A stretch of 64,000 nt of DNA from DGNJ01 sp002388905 (GTDB lineage Bacteria; Pseudomonadota; Gammaproteobacteria; Pseudomonadales; Porticoccaceae). How positions within the stretch are numbered: position 1 is the first letter of the stretch; each line of letters opens with the position of its first letter. Position numbers and translations under genes: made by a program. The notes under the pieces are model-generated. The model saw nothing but the letters and a program-made list of their open reading frames with translations, had not been told where the DNA came from and did not search any database. This document shows, one piece after another, positions 9,538 to 19,265 of this stretch. The stretch covers positions 3,405 through 67,404 of the forward strand of contig DAITSJ010000018.1 of the NCBI GenBank assembly GCA_036843405.1, given 5' to 3'.

Positions 9538-10752
9538 TCAGTGGTCGTGGGATGCGCCGGATTTTTCGATATCGGCCTTGATCAGGTAACTGTTTTCCAC
9601 CACATAGCGGTCACCCGCTCGCAGGCCTCCCAGCACTTCGGTCAGCGTGCCGTCGCTGCGGCCCAACTCCAGCGGACGGATCTCGTAGGTGTCGTCCACC
9701 CGGATAAACACCACGGTCCAGTCACGGAAGGACTGCAAGGCGCGGTTATCCACCACGAGGGGGGCGTCCACCGTTTCCACCACGATATCCCCGGCCACCA
9801 GTAACCCCGGGGTCAATGTGCCGTCGGCGTTGTCGACCTCCACCCGGGCCAGGGTGTACGGGGCATTACCGGGTGCCGGCAGCAGGTGGCGGATGGTGCT
9901 CTTCTGGTCAATACCTTCGGCACGAAGCCGGACTTTCTGGCCGACGGCAACTTTGGACCGCTGGCCGGGAAATACCTTGAGTTCCGCCCAAAGAGTGGTC
10001 AGATCGGCGATGGCGAACAGGGGTTGCTCCCCTGTCATCTCCCCGTTGCTGATCCGGCGATCGATGACGATCCCGTCGATGGGTGCCCGCAGGGCGTAGG
10101 TCTGCAGGCTTTCGTTGGACTCTACCCGGGCCAGTACGTCGCCACGGTTGACCCGGTCGCCCAGACTGACATTCACCTGGGTGGCCACGCCCGGGAAGCG
10201 GGCACGCACCCGGGCAATCTGTTGCGGTGCCATGGTCAGGCTGCCGTAGGTGGTCAAGCTGCGCTCAATAGTGCCAGGCCCGGCTTCGGCCGTGGCAATA
10301 CCCGCCTGCTGGGCGATATCCGGCGCGATACGGGTGCGGCCCTCGTGGGATTCCCATTGCCAGCGATAGCGCTTACCGTCCATGGTGAGGGTGACTTCCA
10401 CATCGAAGGAGTGGGGTTCGGTCACCACGCCATCCCCCAGCCAGTAGTCCCCCTGGTAGGCGAAATCGAAGGTGTCCACTTGTCCGCCCAGACGGGTAAG
10501 TTTGACGTCAAGATCAATGTCATCGGTCACGACGCGGCCGTCCTTGGTCACCCAGGCCCGGTATTGCGGAGGTACGCCCTTTTCAAAGATCAGGAGCTCG
10601 ACGGTGGCGTCGCCCTGTTGCAGGAGTAAGCCGCCGTTAGGGCCTCTGGCATTGGCTTGCGAGTCGTCGTGCTTTTCTTCGGCGGCTTGCAAGGGCCCGA
10701 TGGCAAGGCAGGTGGCCACCAGTATCAGAGAGAAGTGTTTTATCCGTTGCAT
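9538..10752 (-). CDS. czcB: CzcB-type periplasmic adaptor (membrane fusion protein)
   Basis: The protein is 404 aa from the ATG at 10752, which gives a clean signal peptide (residues 1-24, ending LQAA). Upstream in-frame codons code for an Arg-rich stretch unlike a protein start. The mature N-terminus has the CzcB-like RGPNGG segment, then an extra beta domain, a barrel-sandwich region (GVATQVNVSLGDRVNRGDVL) and a C-terminal membrane-proximal domain ending SHDH, a possible metal ligand. It links the pump to the TolC-like channel. It is 23 bases from czcC and 10 from czcA. Confidence 0.92.
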   Translation of the reverse strand: MQRIKHFSLILVATCLAIGPLQAAEEKHDDSQANARGPNGGLLLQQGDATVELLIFEKGVPPQYRAWVTKDGRVVTDDIDLDVKLTRLGGQVDTFDFAYQGDYWLGDGVVTEPHSFDVEVTLTMDGKRYRWQWESHEGRTRIAPDIAQQAGIATAEAGPGTIERSLTTYGSLTMAPQQIARVRARFPGVATQVNVSLGDRVNRGDVLARVESNESLQTYALRAPIDGIVIDRRISNGEMTGEQPLFAIADLTTLWAELKVFPGQRSKVAVGQKVRLRAEGIDQKSTIRHLLPAPGNAPYTLARVEVDNADGTLTPGLLVAGDIVVETVDAPLVVDNRALQSFRDWTVVFIRVDDTYEIRPLELGRSDGTLTEVLGGLRAGDRYVVENSYLIKADIEKSGASHDH

Positions 10753-10775
10753 GGTGTGAATCCTGAATTCGTGGG

Positions 10776-12086
10776 TTAGCGCGCCGGGGCGCCCTGAACG
10801 GTCGCGAGAGGCTGTGCCGTGAGTTGTTCGATCAGCGCCTGGTTGAGCAGTGCCGTGGTGGCGGCGTCGATCAGCGCTCGCCGTGCGGAGAGCAGTTCCC
10901 GCTGTGCGGCGGTCCATTCGACATAGCGGTAGCGGCCGCGCTCGTAGGCCTTGCGGGTCTGGGTGAGCGCCTCGCTCAGGTCGGGGAGTATTTGGCTGCG
11001 GATTCGCTTCACCGCATCGATGCTCTGCTGGCGTAACTGGTAGGCTTCGAACAGTCGCGAGCGCAGGCGCAGCAGGTTGTCCTCCCGGCGGTACTGGACC
11101 TCATCCCGCGCTGCCACGGCCGCCTGCACGTCCCCGCGATTGCGCGGTCCAGCAAAGAGCGGTACTGAGAACCCGGCGGTCACAGCGGTATCATCTGTTT
11201 CCTCGAAATGCCGGATGCCCACCTGCCAACGGATATCGCTCTCGGATTCACTCCGGGCCAGCTGAATTTCCGTTTCGCGGATACGCTGTTCGCTGGCATA
11301 GACTTGAATAGCCGGGCTTTTGCTGACCCGGCGGTACAGGGTCTCGAAACTGTCGGCGGAACTGAACTGGAACAGGTCGCCCTCCAGATTCCGAAAGGCC
11401 GGACGGGTACTGCCCCACAACGACGCCAGGGCTGTTTTCCGGCTCTCGTATTCGGCCTGCAGACGGGCCTGCTCGATTCGACTTTGGGTGAGTGCGGCCC
11501 TGGCGCGCAGGACTTCGGCCTGGGGCGCTGCACCCCGGTCGGCGCGCCGGGCGACGATCTCGTGGGTGGCCTCGGCAAGCGCCACGGCATCAGCGGCCAG
11601 CTGGAGCTTCTCCTGCAGGGCCAGGGTGGCGACAAAACGCCGGGTGACTTGTCCCAGCACCTCAAGAATCTCGGCCCGGTGTTCGGCCTCGACCAGCCCG
11701 TACCGTGAGTCGACCACACTCACGCGGGCCTGACGCTTGCCGCCGAGTTCCAGGGTCGACGACAGGGACAGCGTGTACTCTGCGCCGTCGAGTCCCTGCC
11801 GCTCACCACTGCCCAGGAAATTTTCGACTTCCAGTCCGGCCTCCAGGGCTGGATTTTGGTCCGCCGTTAAGCGACGGCCATTAAGTCCCTCAAGACGCAG
11901 GTCGAAGACGTGAAGCCCGGGATTTTGCGCCATGGCCCTGGAGAGAGCCTCTGACAGTGTCAGCGGCTTCTCCCCGGCGTGAGCAGAGGCGGCACCGAAT
12001 GCCAGCGCCAGAAGACAAGACGTGCGGATAGAAATATGGCACGGCGTCGCGCACCGCCGGGCTTTCATGAGCATACTGAAAAGCAT
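10776..12086 (-). CDS. czcC: CzcC-type outer-membrane efflux channel
   Basis: This 436-aa protein of the TolC/OEP family has a signal peptide ending near residue 38 (AHAGE), LSLSEAL-like repeats near residues 43 and 230, and long coiled-coil-forming helices. It provides the outer-membrane exit duct of the tripartite efflux complex. AGGAG lies about 7 bases before the ATG at 12086, which supports this start over the Met codons at residues 5 and 7. It is the first structural gene of the operon after the small secreted protein. Confidence 0.92.
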   Translation of the reverse strand: MLFSMLMKARRCATPCHISIRTSCLLALAFGAASAHAGEKPLTLSEALSRAMAQNPGLHVFDLRLEGLNGRRLTADQNPALEAGLEVENFLGSGERQGLDGAEYTLSLSSTLELGGKRQARVSVVDSRYGLVEAEHRAEILEVLGQVTRRFVATLALQEKLQLAADAVALAEATHEIVARRADRGAAPQAEVLRARAALTQSRIEQARLQAEYESRKTALASLWGSTRPAFRNLEGDLFQFSSADSFETLYRRVSKSPAIQVYASEQRIRETEIQLARSESESDIRWQVGIRHFEETDDTAVTAGFSVPLFAGPRNRGDVQAAVAARDEVQYRREDNLLRLRSRLFEAYQLRQQSIDAVKRIRSQILPDLSEALTQTRKAYERGRYRYVEWTAAQRELLSARRALIDAATTALLNQALIEQLTAQPLATVQGAPAR

Positions 12087-12149
12087 GAGACTGCTCCTGC
12101 TGGAATCTAAATGACGGTTATTCCCCGCGTGGGGAAGGTCTTCGCAGGA

Positions 12150-12506
12150 TCAGGCGATGGGAGGGCGGAACAGGGGGGATTGAACTCCGGTCGTGAAATT
12201 GGCTTGGTAGTCGGTCAGCACTGTGACGGTCAGCAAGCCGGAAATGTCTGTATGGGTTCCCAGCAATACCATATGGAAGCAGCTGTGGCCGTGATGGCAG
12301 TGATCGGACGACTGAGAGGGGTTGTCAGGAGACGGTTTGGTTGTCGGATGTTCGCTTTTAAACTCCGCCCGTTCGTGGGAATGCCCGGCAAAATGTGTTG
12401 TGTCGGCATGATGCAACTGCGCCTCATAGGCAATAGACGCCACTGATTGGAAGGCAATCATGAGCGTAATCAGCACTATGAAACAGCTTTTAACCATGCA
12501 AGGCAT
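12150..12506 (-). CDS. CzcI-like small secreted His-rich protein
   Basis: This 118-aa protein has a signal peptide (about residues 1-26) and a mature part rich in His (HHADTTHFAGHSHER, then HCHHGHSCFH). It ends with PLFRPPIA. Proteins of this type (CzcI-like, DUF2946-like) lead Czc operons and are thought to modulate metal response in the periplasm. It lies 63 bases before czcC on the same strand. The C-terminal signature is nearly identical to that of the secreted protein in front of copA. Confidence 0.7.
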   Translation of the reverse strand: MPCMVKSCFIVLITLMIAFQSVASIAYEAQLHHADTTHFAGHSHERAEFKSEHPTTKPSPDNPSQSSDHCHHGHSCFHMVLLGTHTDISGLLTVTVLTDYQANFTTGVQSPLFRPPIA

Positions 12507-12565
12507 CCCGGAAATCGGCTCACAACTCTAGCAGAGTAGCAGGCAGCTTCAAAGGGTGTGTCGTT

Positions 12566-13114
12566 TCAAGATTCTGACTGATACCGTCTGAATGTGTCTG
12601 TTTTTTCGGGCCAATCCGCGTCAAGGGGTTCGCTCATGCCGCGCATCCGCTTCAACCCGGGCATTACACTGAGGTAATCCGCCACCCGCAAGTAGTAATA
12701 AAACGCCAGCGCTCTCTCCTCAAAAAGCCAATTGCCGGCTTCACGGACGTAGATGTCGTGGTATCTGAGGGCAACCACCCAGGGTTCGTCGTTCCGTATT
12801 ACCTCCGCATGGGAGGCGACGATACCCGTCGCCCGCGAGTCGGTCTCGAAATTAATGATATGGTCATGGCCAACGTGGAAGGCGTGTTTCATTCCCTTGA
12901 AGCGTTTATGGTACATATCGATGACTTGATCGATTCCATGCGCCTCCATCTGGCCATTTACCGACCTGAAACAGCCATTTTTCGTAAACATAGCGCCAAT
13001 GGCTTCCATGTCCCTGTCGTCGGCGGCGAACCCGTAGCGGGCTACAAGCTGTTTTATCGCTTCCGTATCTTCCAGTCGACGGATTCTTCGTTCCAATTGT
13101 TCATATTCATTCAT
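12566..13114 (-). CDS. SnoaL/NTF2-like protein
   Basis: This 182-aa protein has a conserved N-terminal part, LERRIRRLEDTEAIKQLVAR, a SnoaL_4/NTF2-like beginning. A typical fold with a hydrophobic pocket follows (DDRDMEAIGAMF, HAFHVGHD, WLFEERALAFYYY). Family members include isomerases, dehydratases and ring-hydroxylating beta-like proteins, and the activity here is unknown. The start at 13114 has GGAAGAG upstream. An upstream ATG at 13147 overlaps the hyuA stop (TAATG) but lacks a ribosome site. Its position suggests a role in the same catabolic pathway as hyuB and hyuA. Confidence 0.75.
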   Translation of the reverse strand: MNEYEQLERRIRRLEDTEAIKQLVARYGFAADDRDMEAIGAMFTKNGCFRSVNGQMEAHGIDQVIDMYHKRFKGMKHAFHVGHDHIINFETDSRATGIVASHAEVIRNDEPWVVALRYHDIYVREAGNWLFEERALAFYYYLRVADYLSVMPGLKRMRGMSEPLDADWPEKTDTFRRYQSES

Positions 13115-13146
13115 GTGAAGTCTCTTCCAGGGTTGTTTGCTGTTCA

Positions 13147-15255
13147 TTACACTTTAATGAGGATATTGCCGAAAGCATCCATCTCCGCCGTCTGGCCCGG
13201 TCTGACTACGATGACGGTATCCGGGAGTTGAATTAAAGCAGGGCCCTGCAAGGGCGCGATAGTTTCCTCGTGTTCGATGGTGCAGACGGGTGTATCCACG
13301 AAACCGGCTTTTTCCGACCAGTACACCTTTTTCGTCGAACCGGGTTCCACCCTGCGATACTGTGTGTTACGTTCCGCTATCTCCGGCTTAACGGTCCGGC
13401 CCACCGCGCGCAGCGAGAAACCGGTTATTTCCACACCGCCTTCCCGGTAGCCGGCGCCTTTGCCGAACAGCTCCTCGTAGATGAATGAGAAATCTCTCTC
13501 GATCTGCTCCATCTCCGGCGCGCCTATGGCGATATTACGAACGTTCACATCGACATCGTGAACCTGCATGGCATATTTCATGCGGACTCGTCGATTAAGC
13601 ACGATGTCCGTCTGCGGGAACCCTTCTTTTTCCAATTCTTCCATCGCCTTCTTTTCGAGATCCGTGAAAATTTCATTCACCCTGGCGCCGTCGTTGGGGA
13701 GAAGGATGTTTTCAGGGTGCTGATAGAGATGGACGATATCCGCCGTCGCCGCCCCAAAGGCCGACCACAGGGCGGCGGCCCAGGGGAGGGGAACCACCAC
13801 TTGTTGCAATCCCGCTTCTCGGGCCACGGCACCGGCGTGAACGGGACCACCGCCGCCAAATGCAAAACAGGAAAATTCCCTGGGATCGAAACCCCGCATT
13901 ACACTCATCCTGCGAATCAGGTCGGCCATCTTCGAGTCGACTATCCGGACGATGCCCGCGGCAGTCTCCTGTAAGCCGAGTCCCAGCTGATCGGCCAGCC
14001 GTTGAATGGCCGCTTCGGAACGTCTGGCATCGACTTTCATACGACCGTGCAGAAACTGATCAGGGTCGAGCACGCCCATAACTACATCGGCATCGGTTAC
14101 CGTGGCATCTTCCCCGCGACCGTAGCAGGCTGGCCCCGGATCGGCACCGGCACTTTTCGGGCCGACGTTCAAGCGTCCGGAGCTGTCAATCCAGGCGATC
14201 GATCCGCCACCGGCACCTATGGACTCCACATCGTACATTGGCAGGGCCAGTTCCAGCCGCTGGAAAATCGAAGACGACCTTTCCAGAGGCTCACCTTTGC
14301 GGATGGCGCTGACATCAAAAGTAGTGCCGCCCATGTCTGCCGCCAGCACGTTGGGCATGTTTATCTTCTCAGCCAGGTACCGGGACGCGACAATGCCCGC
14401 CACAGGGCCCGACTGTACGGTACGAATAGGTGCTTTCCTCGCTTCCGCCGCGGACATGGCGCCGCCCCCGCACTGGGCAAACAATACCCCGCGCTTGTAG
14501 CCGCGCTCCCTGGCGCCCTTTTCAATGGCATCGATGTAACGCAACATTACCTGGCCGATGTAGGCGTTCATTATGGTAGTTACAGTCCGCTCGTACTCGC
14601 CCACAGAGCGCACCAGGTCTGCCCCGTTGCAGACAAAAAGTTCCGGCGCCACTTCTTCGGCGATTTCCCGCGATCGCCGTTCGTGTGTCTCGTTTTTGAT
14701 GCTCCAGAGATAACTGATTGCAATGGCATCGCAGCCCGCATCCTTCAATGTCAATACCGCTTCGCGGACCGAATTCTCATCGAGTCGGACAATTTCATCG
14801 CCATCGGCATCGATTCTTTCGGGAATTTCCAGAATACGGTCATGGGGAACCAGCGGCGTGGGTTTATAGGTGTTGGAGATGTCCAGCAGTTCATCCGCGG
14901 GCAATCCGGCAGTACGGCCGGAGCCTCTCATCATGTAGGTGGCATGGCCATGACCCTTGGTGGTCAGCAAGCCGACCCGGGAACCGTCCCGGCTGACCAG
15001 CGCGTTTGTGCCTGTGGTTGTGCCGTGGACTATTCGGCGGCAACGGACCATCAGGGCCGAGAGTGGTATTTCGAGCTTCTCCGCCGCCCTTTCGATGGCA
15101 TTGAAGAAACCGATTGATCGATCACTGGGCGTCGTCGGGGTTTTCGCAGTAATAATAGTGCCGCTGTCAAAGACAACGACACAGTCCGTGAATGTACCGC
15201 CGATATCGACCCCGATTGCCAGATCACGCTTTTCTGAAGCTCTCCGGTTTTCCAT
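13147..15255 (-). CDS. hyuA: Hydantoinase A/oxoprolinase-type ATPase subunit
   Basis: This 702-aa protein is of the HyuA/N-methylhydantoinase A family. It has the ASKHA nucleotide-binding start DLAIGVDIGGTFTD near residue 10, GTTTGTNA near residue 75, and ADMGGTTFDVSAI near residue 290. Relatives are ATP-dependent hydantoinases, 5-oxoprolinases and the ATPase subunits of acetone and acetophenone carboxylases. AAGGGGGGCGTG precedes the ATG at 15255, which overlaps the hyuB stop by one base (TGATG). The operon order is hyuB, hyuA, SnoaL-like. The exact substrate is not clear from sequence. Confidence 0.88.
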   Translation of the reverse strand: MENRRASEKRDLAIGVDIGGTFTDCVVVFDSGTIITAKTPTTPSDRSIGFFNAIERAAEKLEIPLSALMVRCRRIVHGTTTGTNALVSRDGSRVGLLTTKGHGHATYMMRGSGRTAGLPADELLDISNTYKPTPLVPHDRILEIPERIDADGDEIVRLDENSVREAVLTLKDAGCDAIAISYLWSIKNETHERRSREIAEEVAPELFVCNGADLVRSVGEYERTVTTIMNAYIGQVMLRYIDAIEKGARERGYKRGVLFAQCGGGAMSAAEARKAPIRTVQSGPVAGIVASRYLAEKINMPNVLAADMGGTTFDVSAIRKGEPLERSSSIFQRLELALPMYDVESIGAGGGSIAWIDSSGRLNVGPKSAGADPGPACYGRGEDATVTDADVVMGVLDPDQFLHGRMKVDARRSEAAIQRLADQLGLGLQETAAGIVRIVDSKMADLIRRMSVMRGFDPREFSCFAFGGGGPVHAGAVAREAGLQQVVVPLPWAAALWSAFGAATADIVHLYQHPENILLPNDGARVNEIFTDLEKKAMEELEKEGFPQTDIVLNRRVRMKYAMQVHDVDVNVRNIAIGAPEMEQIERDFSFIYEELFGKGAGYREGGVEITGFSLRAVGRTVKPEIAERNTQYRRVEPGSTKKVYWSEKAGFVDTPVCTIEHEETIAPLQGPALIQLPDTVIVVRPGQTAEMDAFGNILIKV

Positions 15256-17642
15256 CACGCCCCCCTTGTAATGGTTTCTTCTTGTTGCCCGGGGAGAGAG
15301 GTTATTTTCATGTCTACAACCGGCTTGTCGTGTGCGCGCGCAATATCCGTGGCAACGAGATGACCACAGTCTGTGCAAATATACTGGCGCATAACCAGGT
15401 CATCATCGCAGAAGTCGTGGGAATCCGGATACATTACCGGGTCAACATCGTGGGGGTTGGTTTCGATGCAACCGAGATAATCCTTGTAATTTTCTGTTGT
15501 CGGCCCCAGGCTTCTCTGACAGTGCGCGCAGGTCCAGAACAGTGCCTCCTCGGCAACCAACAGTCCCACACCTTCCGTGAGGAAGCGCGAGGCATTGGCA
15601 GTCGCGGCGCCAGGCCGGACTGGCGATTTATCGGGGAGCCGGCACTTGTCCATTCGATCCTGCCTTATTGCGCTGCGTGCGCTTTTTGTCCCGGCCTCAT
15701 CCAGGTTGCCATTACCATCAAGCAAAACGCCATAGTACTTTTCCGACTGGCTCGCCTGAATCCGGTCTTCCTTAATGTCCTCGAGAACCGTTTCCGGTTC
15801 CCGTAATAAAGGATCCCCGAAGCCGCCGCCGGCACTGTTTTCAACCACCCAGATGTCGCCGTCGGTCAGCTCCAGCGAGCCTTTGGGGGAAATCCGACGC
15901 AGCTCTCCCAATTGGGACTCTACCTCTTCTCGGGTGCCAGGCATTTCCCCGCGGGAAAATCTGGCCCATATATCGGTTTTGCTGGCGGTCAGAAAATTGC
16001 CGGGATGGCCCGGCAAGCCGCCCATCAGGCCGATGGTGGTCACCACGCCTGGATCCACGGAAACCACCTGGGCACTCAACACCTCGGTTTTATGGGGGAC
16101 AAAGCCGACCTCGACGCCATTGCCGCCCCGCCAACGGCCCGCGCCGCCACTGCCTTTCTGTTCACGGCGGTACAGATAGAGAAAGGGGACTGACTGTTCC
16201 CAGTCTTCCGCATTGCCCGCCGTCGATCGCGGCCACCACCAGGCACCGCCGGTATCCACGCCGTCGCGGTAGGGAAAAGCGCCGATGGATCCCATCACCT
16301 GATCGGCGGTAACATCCGCCACATAACGGCCGTTCCTGTTGGTTCCGGCCGCCACCCACCAGCCGGGCAGCGCGACGCCACCCGTTGCGTTGGCTACTCG
16401 CCGAATCTCTTCCGGGCCCGTCAGCACCATCTTGCTGAGCACCTGGCTGGCCAGATAAACACTGACAATAGTGGCGCTCAACGTGGTCACGGCAGCGGGA
16501 TGCACGGCACAGGTTAAAGTACCGGGGGTGGGAACCAACGTCATGTGTTCGATCACCCCGGCCGGACAATACATTTGATCGTAAGCCAGCATTGTTCCCG
16601 CGGCGCAGATCAGGGCCGAACGCCAGGAGCCGTAGGTGCCGCTGGCCGCCTGAAACTGTGGATCGGTTCCCTCGTTGTAGAACGTCATGTGATCACCCTT
16701 TTTGACCACCCGGGTGACCAGCCGGTGTATCGACCGGTCTTCCGGTCCGGCGGCGCCCATATAAATGGCTTCGTTCCACTCGCCATCGGGAATTTCCCTG
16801 AGACGCTCCCGTACAACGCGGGAGCAGTCACTGATGAGTTTTCTCATCGCTCCCTTGATAACCCGGGCACCGTGCTCTTCAAGCAATTCCCTGATACGTG
16901 TCCGTGTTGCCCGGAGCCCGGCGATCTGGCTTCGCAGTTGAAGCGTGAGGTTTTCCGGTGTCCGGCTCTGGCGAACGATCATCTCGAAGATGTCGTCCCG
17001 GACTTCTTCCCGTTCCACCAGTTTCATAGGGGGCATGGGAACCGGTTCCGAATAAATGTCAGGTGCCTCGGGGCAGAAACTGCCGGGGTTGATGCCGCCG
17101 ATATCGCCGACGTGGCAATTCGAGAAAATCCAGCAGAATAGCTTTCCTTCCCAGAAAACAGGCATATAAAGCTCGACATCGATCTGATGTGCCGTGCCGA
17201 TGTAAGGGTCGTTCTGGATGAATATGTCCCCCTCATGGATGCCCGGGTTGGTGCTGCGGTTTTCCAGCGTCCATTTGACAACAAGGTCGCCATAACCGGT
17301 GAAGTATTGTATGGAAGGTCCGCAAATTATGGTGTCGCCGTTTTCGGTAAGCAGCGAGGTGTTGAAATCCTCGGTATAAACGATGACAGGCGATCCGGAC
17401 ACACGTTTTACCGTGTCCGAATGGTCGAGGTTGATATTCCAGAACCGGGAGCGCAGGACCTGATAGGTTATCGGATCGAGGTCTTCGTCATGGTCTTCAT
17501 GGAGTTGCAACCGGGGGTCGATTTTCAGTTCTCTCGGCGGAATATAGGAGTATGTTTTGCCGTCCCACTTATGCTCGGATAATATTTTTGCTTCATCTTC
17601 CAGGCCAACGTCATCAGACCGGGATTTAATATCTTCGCTCAT
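15255..17642 (-). CDS. hyuB: Hydantoinase B/carboxylase-type subunit with C-terminal zinc-ribbon domain
   Basis: This 795-aa protein carries a HyuB domain (about residues 50-610), with DHSDTVKRVSGSP and the C-terminal ENSAGGGFGDP motif of the family. Unlike plain HyuB proteins it has about 60 extra residues at the N-terminus and about 180 at the C-terminus. The tail contains CAHC (705-708) and CTDC (756-759), a zinc-ribbon layout resembling the small gamma subunit of acetone or acetophenone carboxylases. This makes an ATP-dependent carboxylase at least as likely as a hydantoinase. It is the first gene of the operon; a 31-bp palindrome lies 70 bases upstream of its start. Confidence 0.82.
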   Translation of the reverse strand: MSEDIKSRSDDVGLEDEAKILSEHKWDGKTYSYIPPRELKIDPRLQLHEDHDEDLDPITYQVLRSRFWNINLDHSDTVKRVSGSPVIVYTEDFNTSLLTENGDTIICGPSIQYFTGYGDLVVKWTLENRSTNPGIHEGDIFIQNDPYIGTAHQIDVELYMPVFWEGKLFCWIFSNCHVGDIGGINPGSFCPEAPDIYSEPVPMPPMKLVEREEVRDDIFEMIVRQSRTPENLTLQLRSQIAGLRATRTRIRELLEEHGARVIKGAMRKLISDCSRVVRERLREIPDGEWNEAIYMGAAGPEDRSIHRLVTRVVKKGDHMTFYNEGTDPQFQAASGTYGSWRSALICAAGTMLAYDQMYCPAGVIEHMTLVPTPGTLTCAVHPAAVTTLSATIVSVYLASQVLSKMVLTGPEEIRRVANATGGVALPGWWVAAGTNRNGRYVADVTADQVMGSIGAFPYRDGVDTGGAWWWPRSTAGNAEDWEQSVPFLYLYRREQKGSGGAGRWRGGNGVEVGFVPHKTEVLSAQVVSVDPGVVTTIGLMGGLPGHPGNFLTASKTDIWARFSRGEMPGTREEVESQLGELRRISPKGSLELTDGDIWVVENSAGGGFGDPLLREPETVLEDIKEDRIQASQSEKYYGVLLDGNGNLDEAGTKSARSAIRQDRMDKCRLPDKSPVRPGAATANASRFLTEGVGLLVAEEALFWTCAHCQRSLGPTTENYKDYLGCIETNPHDVDPVMYPDSHDFCDDDLVMRQYICTDCGHLVATDIARAHDKPVVDMKITSLPGQQEETITRGA

Positions 17643-18256
17643 TAATTACCCTCCCGCTTCTATTCGCCTGCGCGGTAATTTTTTGTTTATTCATTTGAAT
17701 CAGTTCAGGCTATTATACTTGCTGAACAAGAGCAAGTATAATCTGCTGCGGCCGCGACGAAGGAAACGATACAGTCGCCAGAACGCGGGCCACTGTGTCC
17801 GATGAACCGCTTACGCCATCAAATGGCACTGTGTCATGGCCTGGGCGCAAAACGTAAGTCGGGTATTCAGGATAGAAATGGAAATGGATGATAGAGGCGC
17901 CGTGATCAGGTTAATTACCTGCGCACAGGAGGAGTGTCATGGGTGGTCTGGTTTCCCGCCAATCACACCCCGGCGCAGACAGGTCAGTGGTATTTCGATC
18001 AGGAAAAACTAGGGGGCGGTATCGGTGAGACCGGGAAAGGGTCGCGGTTGCCTTTCGACTCTGCTTGGCCGAATATCACGTACGGCAGCCACTCGTTTTT
18101 CACCTGTTGGATAACAGTGGGGCATGTGATTGCCGAAGCACGAACGCCACACACGGCGGATGGGTTCGGGATGGTCAGGGTGGTTTTTAGTGAAAAGGGG
18201 GTTAATACTGCCTATACTTGAAATCCACAGGGAGCGTAGACAGCGCGGGGCTGGCC
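17643..18256. other. Gene-poor stretch with the hyuB promoter region
   Basis: These 614 bases separate hyuB (minus) from the first lipoprotein (plus). The only strong structure is the palindrome at 17712-17742. One open frame (17934-18221) starts at a GTG directly after AGGAGG, too close for normal initiation. It resembles no known protein and is not called. Confidence 0.6.
17712..17742. promoter_or_regulatory. Palindromic operator candidate with TATAAT on both arms
   Basis: ATTATACTTGCT and its exact complement AGCAAGTATAAT are separated by 7 bases (GAACAAG). Each arm carries a perfect TATAAT -10 box reading outward, one toward hyuB and one toward the lipoproteins. The symmetry suggests a dimeric regulator site overlapping divergent promoters. 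No regulator gene is adjacent. This is inference from sequence only. Confidence 0.55.
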
Positions 18257-19240
18257 ATGAGCTATCGATTCCCGATTATAGCGATTTCCGTTGCGGCAAT
18301 TTCGATGCTGCTGCTGTCCTGCGGCGGTGACGACAAAGATGCCGCGCAAATTCCCGATGCTACCGGTGACATGGCCGGGATCACCACAAAAACAGACAGG
18401 GCAGGTACCCGGAAAAACAGTGCTCCACCTACCGATCCCTATGCCGGCGTGGCGCCGGAAGCTGTCGCTGACTCTATCGCGCAAAAGCTGGGGTTGACGC
18501 CGCAAGAGACGGTCGCCGCTCTGGAGGCCATTGCCACTCCGCCCGATGTCGGCGCCGATATTCGCGGTGTGCGGTTGGGCATGACCCCTGAGCAGGCGAT
18601 CGCGGCTTTAAAAACGAGTTTTCCCCAAGACGCCATTATCGAAGAGCCGCGCTATTTCACTGTGCCGCAGAGCGCGGGACTCTGGCCCCCGGGGCAGGAA
18701 GCAACGGTGGCGACATCCGGTGCATACGCCGATAAGGCGCGCGCCACCGATAACAAAACAAAGGACATAATCAACATCGAGTTCGCCCTGCCGCCCGCCG
18801 ACAATGTCGTTCACTCCATAACGCGAATACACAACATGCGCTTCAGTGAAAGTGGCAAAAAGGTCTCCGCCGGCGTTTATCACCAGGTCCTTATTGACAA
18901 ATATGGTCCGCCGGATGCGGAGTTCAATCTTTACAGCGGGAAGGTCCTCAAATGGCTCTATCCGTCGTCTGGTGTGGACTGTGCCTCCGGCGCGCGTGGA
19001 GCCACCCATGGCCAGTCATGGGTTCTGCAATATGCGGGAAACCCGACGGACTGTGCGACCGCGCTGATTTATTCTTACGCGGCGGGGAATGACGGCATTG
19101 TGCAGTCGGTGGGGGGCAAAATTGCCAACCCGGGGCACCTGCATATCAACAAAATGGCCAATATGGCCTTGCGCGAAGAGGTCCGGAAAAAGGACGCTGA
19201 AGCCCGAGGCGAACAGGCGACCGACATACCGGATATTTGA
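18257..19240 (+). CDS. Hypothetical lipoprotein, 327 aa
   Basis: A signal peptide (about residues 1-20) ends in the lipobox MLLLSCGG, so the mature protein should be lipid-anchored. A low-complexity linker (TGDMAGITTKTDRAG) leads to a folded part containing GVRLGMTPEQAIAAL, a motif common in periplasmic proteins of unknown role. The body is rich in Ala and Asp and ends in a charged helix (EEVRKKDAEARGE). Start 18257 is preferred over an in-frame TTG at 18218, because it puts the signal peptide at the very N-terminus. It lies 25 bases before the small lipoprotein and is probably co-transcribed with it. Confidence 0.7.
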   Translation: MSYRFPIIAISVAAISMLLLSCGGDDKDAAQIPDATGDMAGITTKTDRAGTRKNSAPPTDPYAGVAPEAVADSIAQKLGLTPQETVAALEAIATPPDVGADIRGVRLGMTPEQAIAALKTSFPQDAIIEEPRYFTVPQSAGLWPPGQEATVATSGAYADKARATDNKTKDIINIEFALPPADNVVHSITRIHNMRFSESGKKVSAGVYHQVLIDKYGPPDAEFNLYSGKVLKWLYPSSGVDCASGARGATHGQSWVLQYAGNPTDCATALIYSYAAGNDGIVQSVGGKIANPGHLHINKMANMALREEVRKKDAEARGEQATDIPDI

Positions 19241-19265
19241 GACAAAACAAAAAGGAGAATGTCTG

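Noticed and set aside
17934..18221. A 95-aa open frame after AGGAGG
   Set aside because: The GTG is too close to the ribosome-site-like sequence, the alternative ATG gives 29 aa, and the protein resembles nothing.
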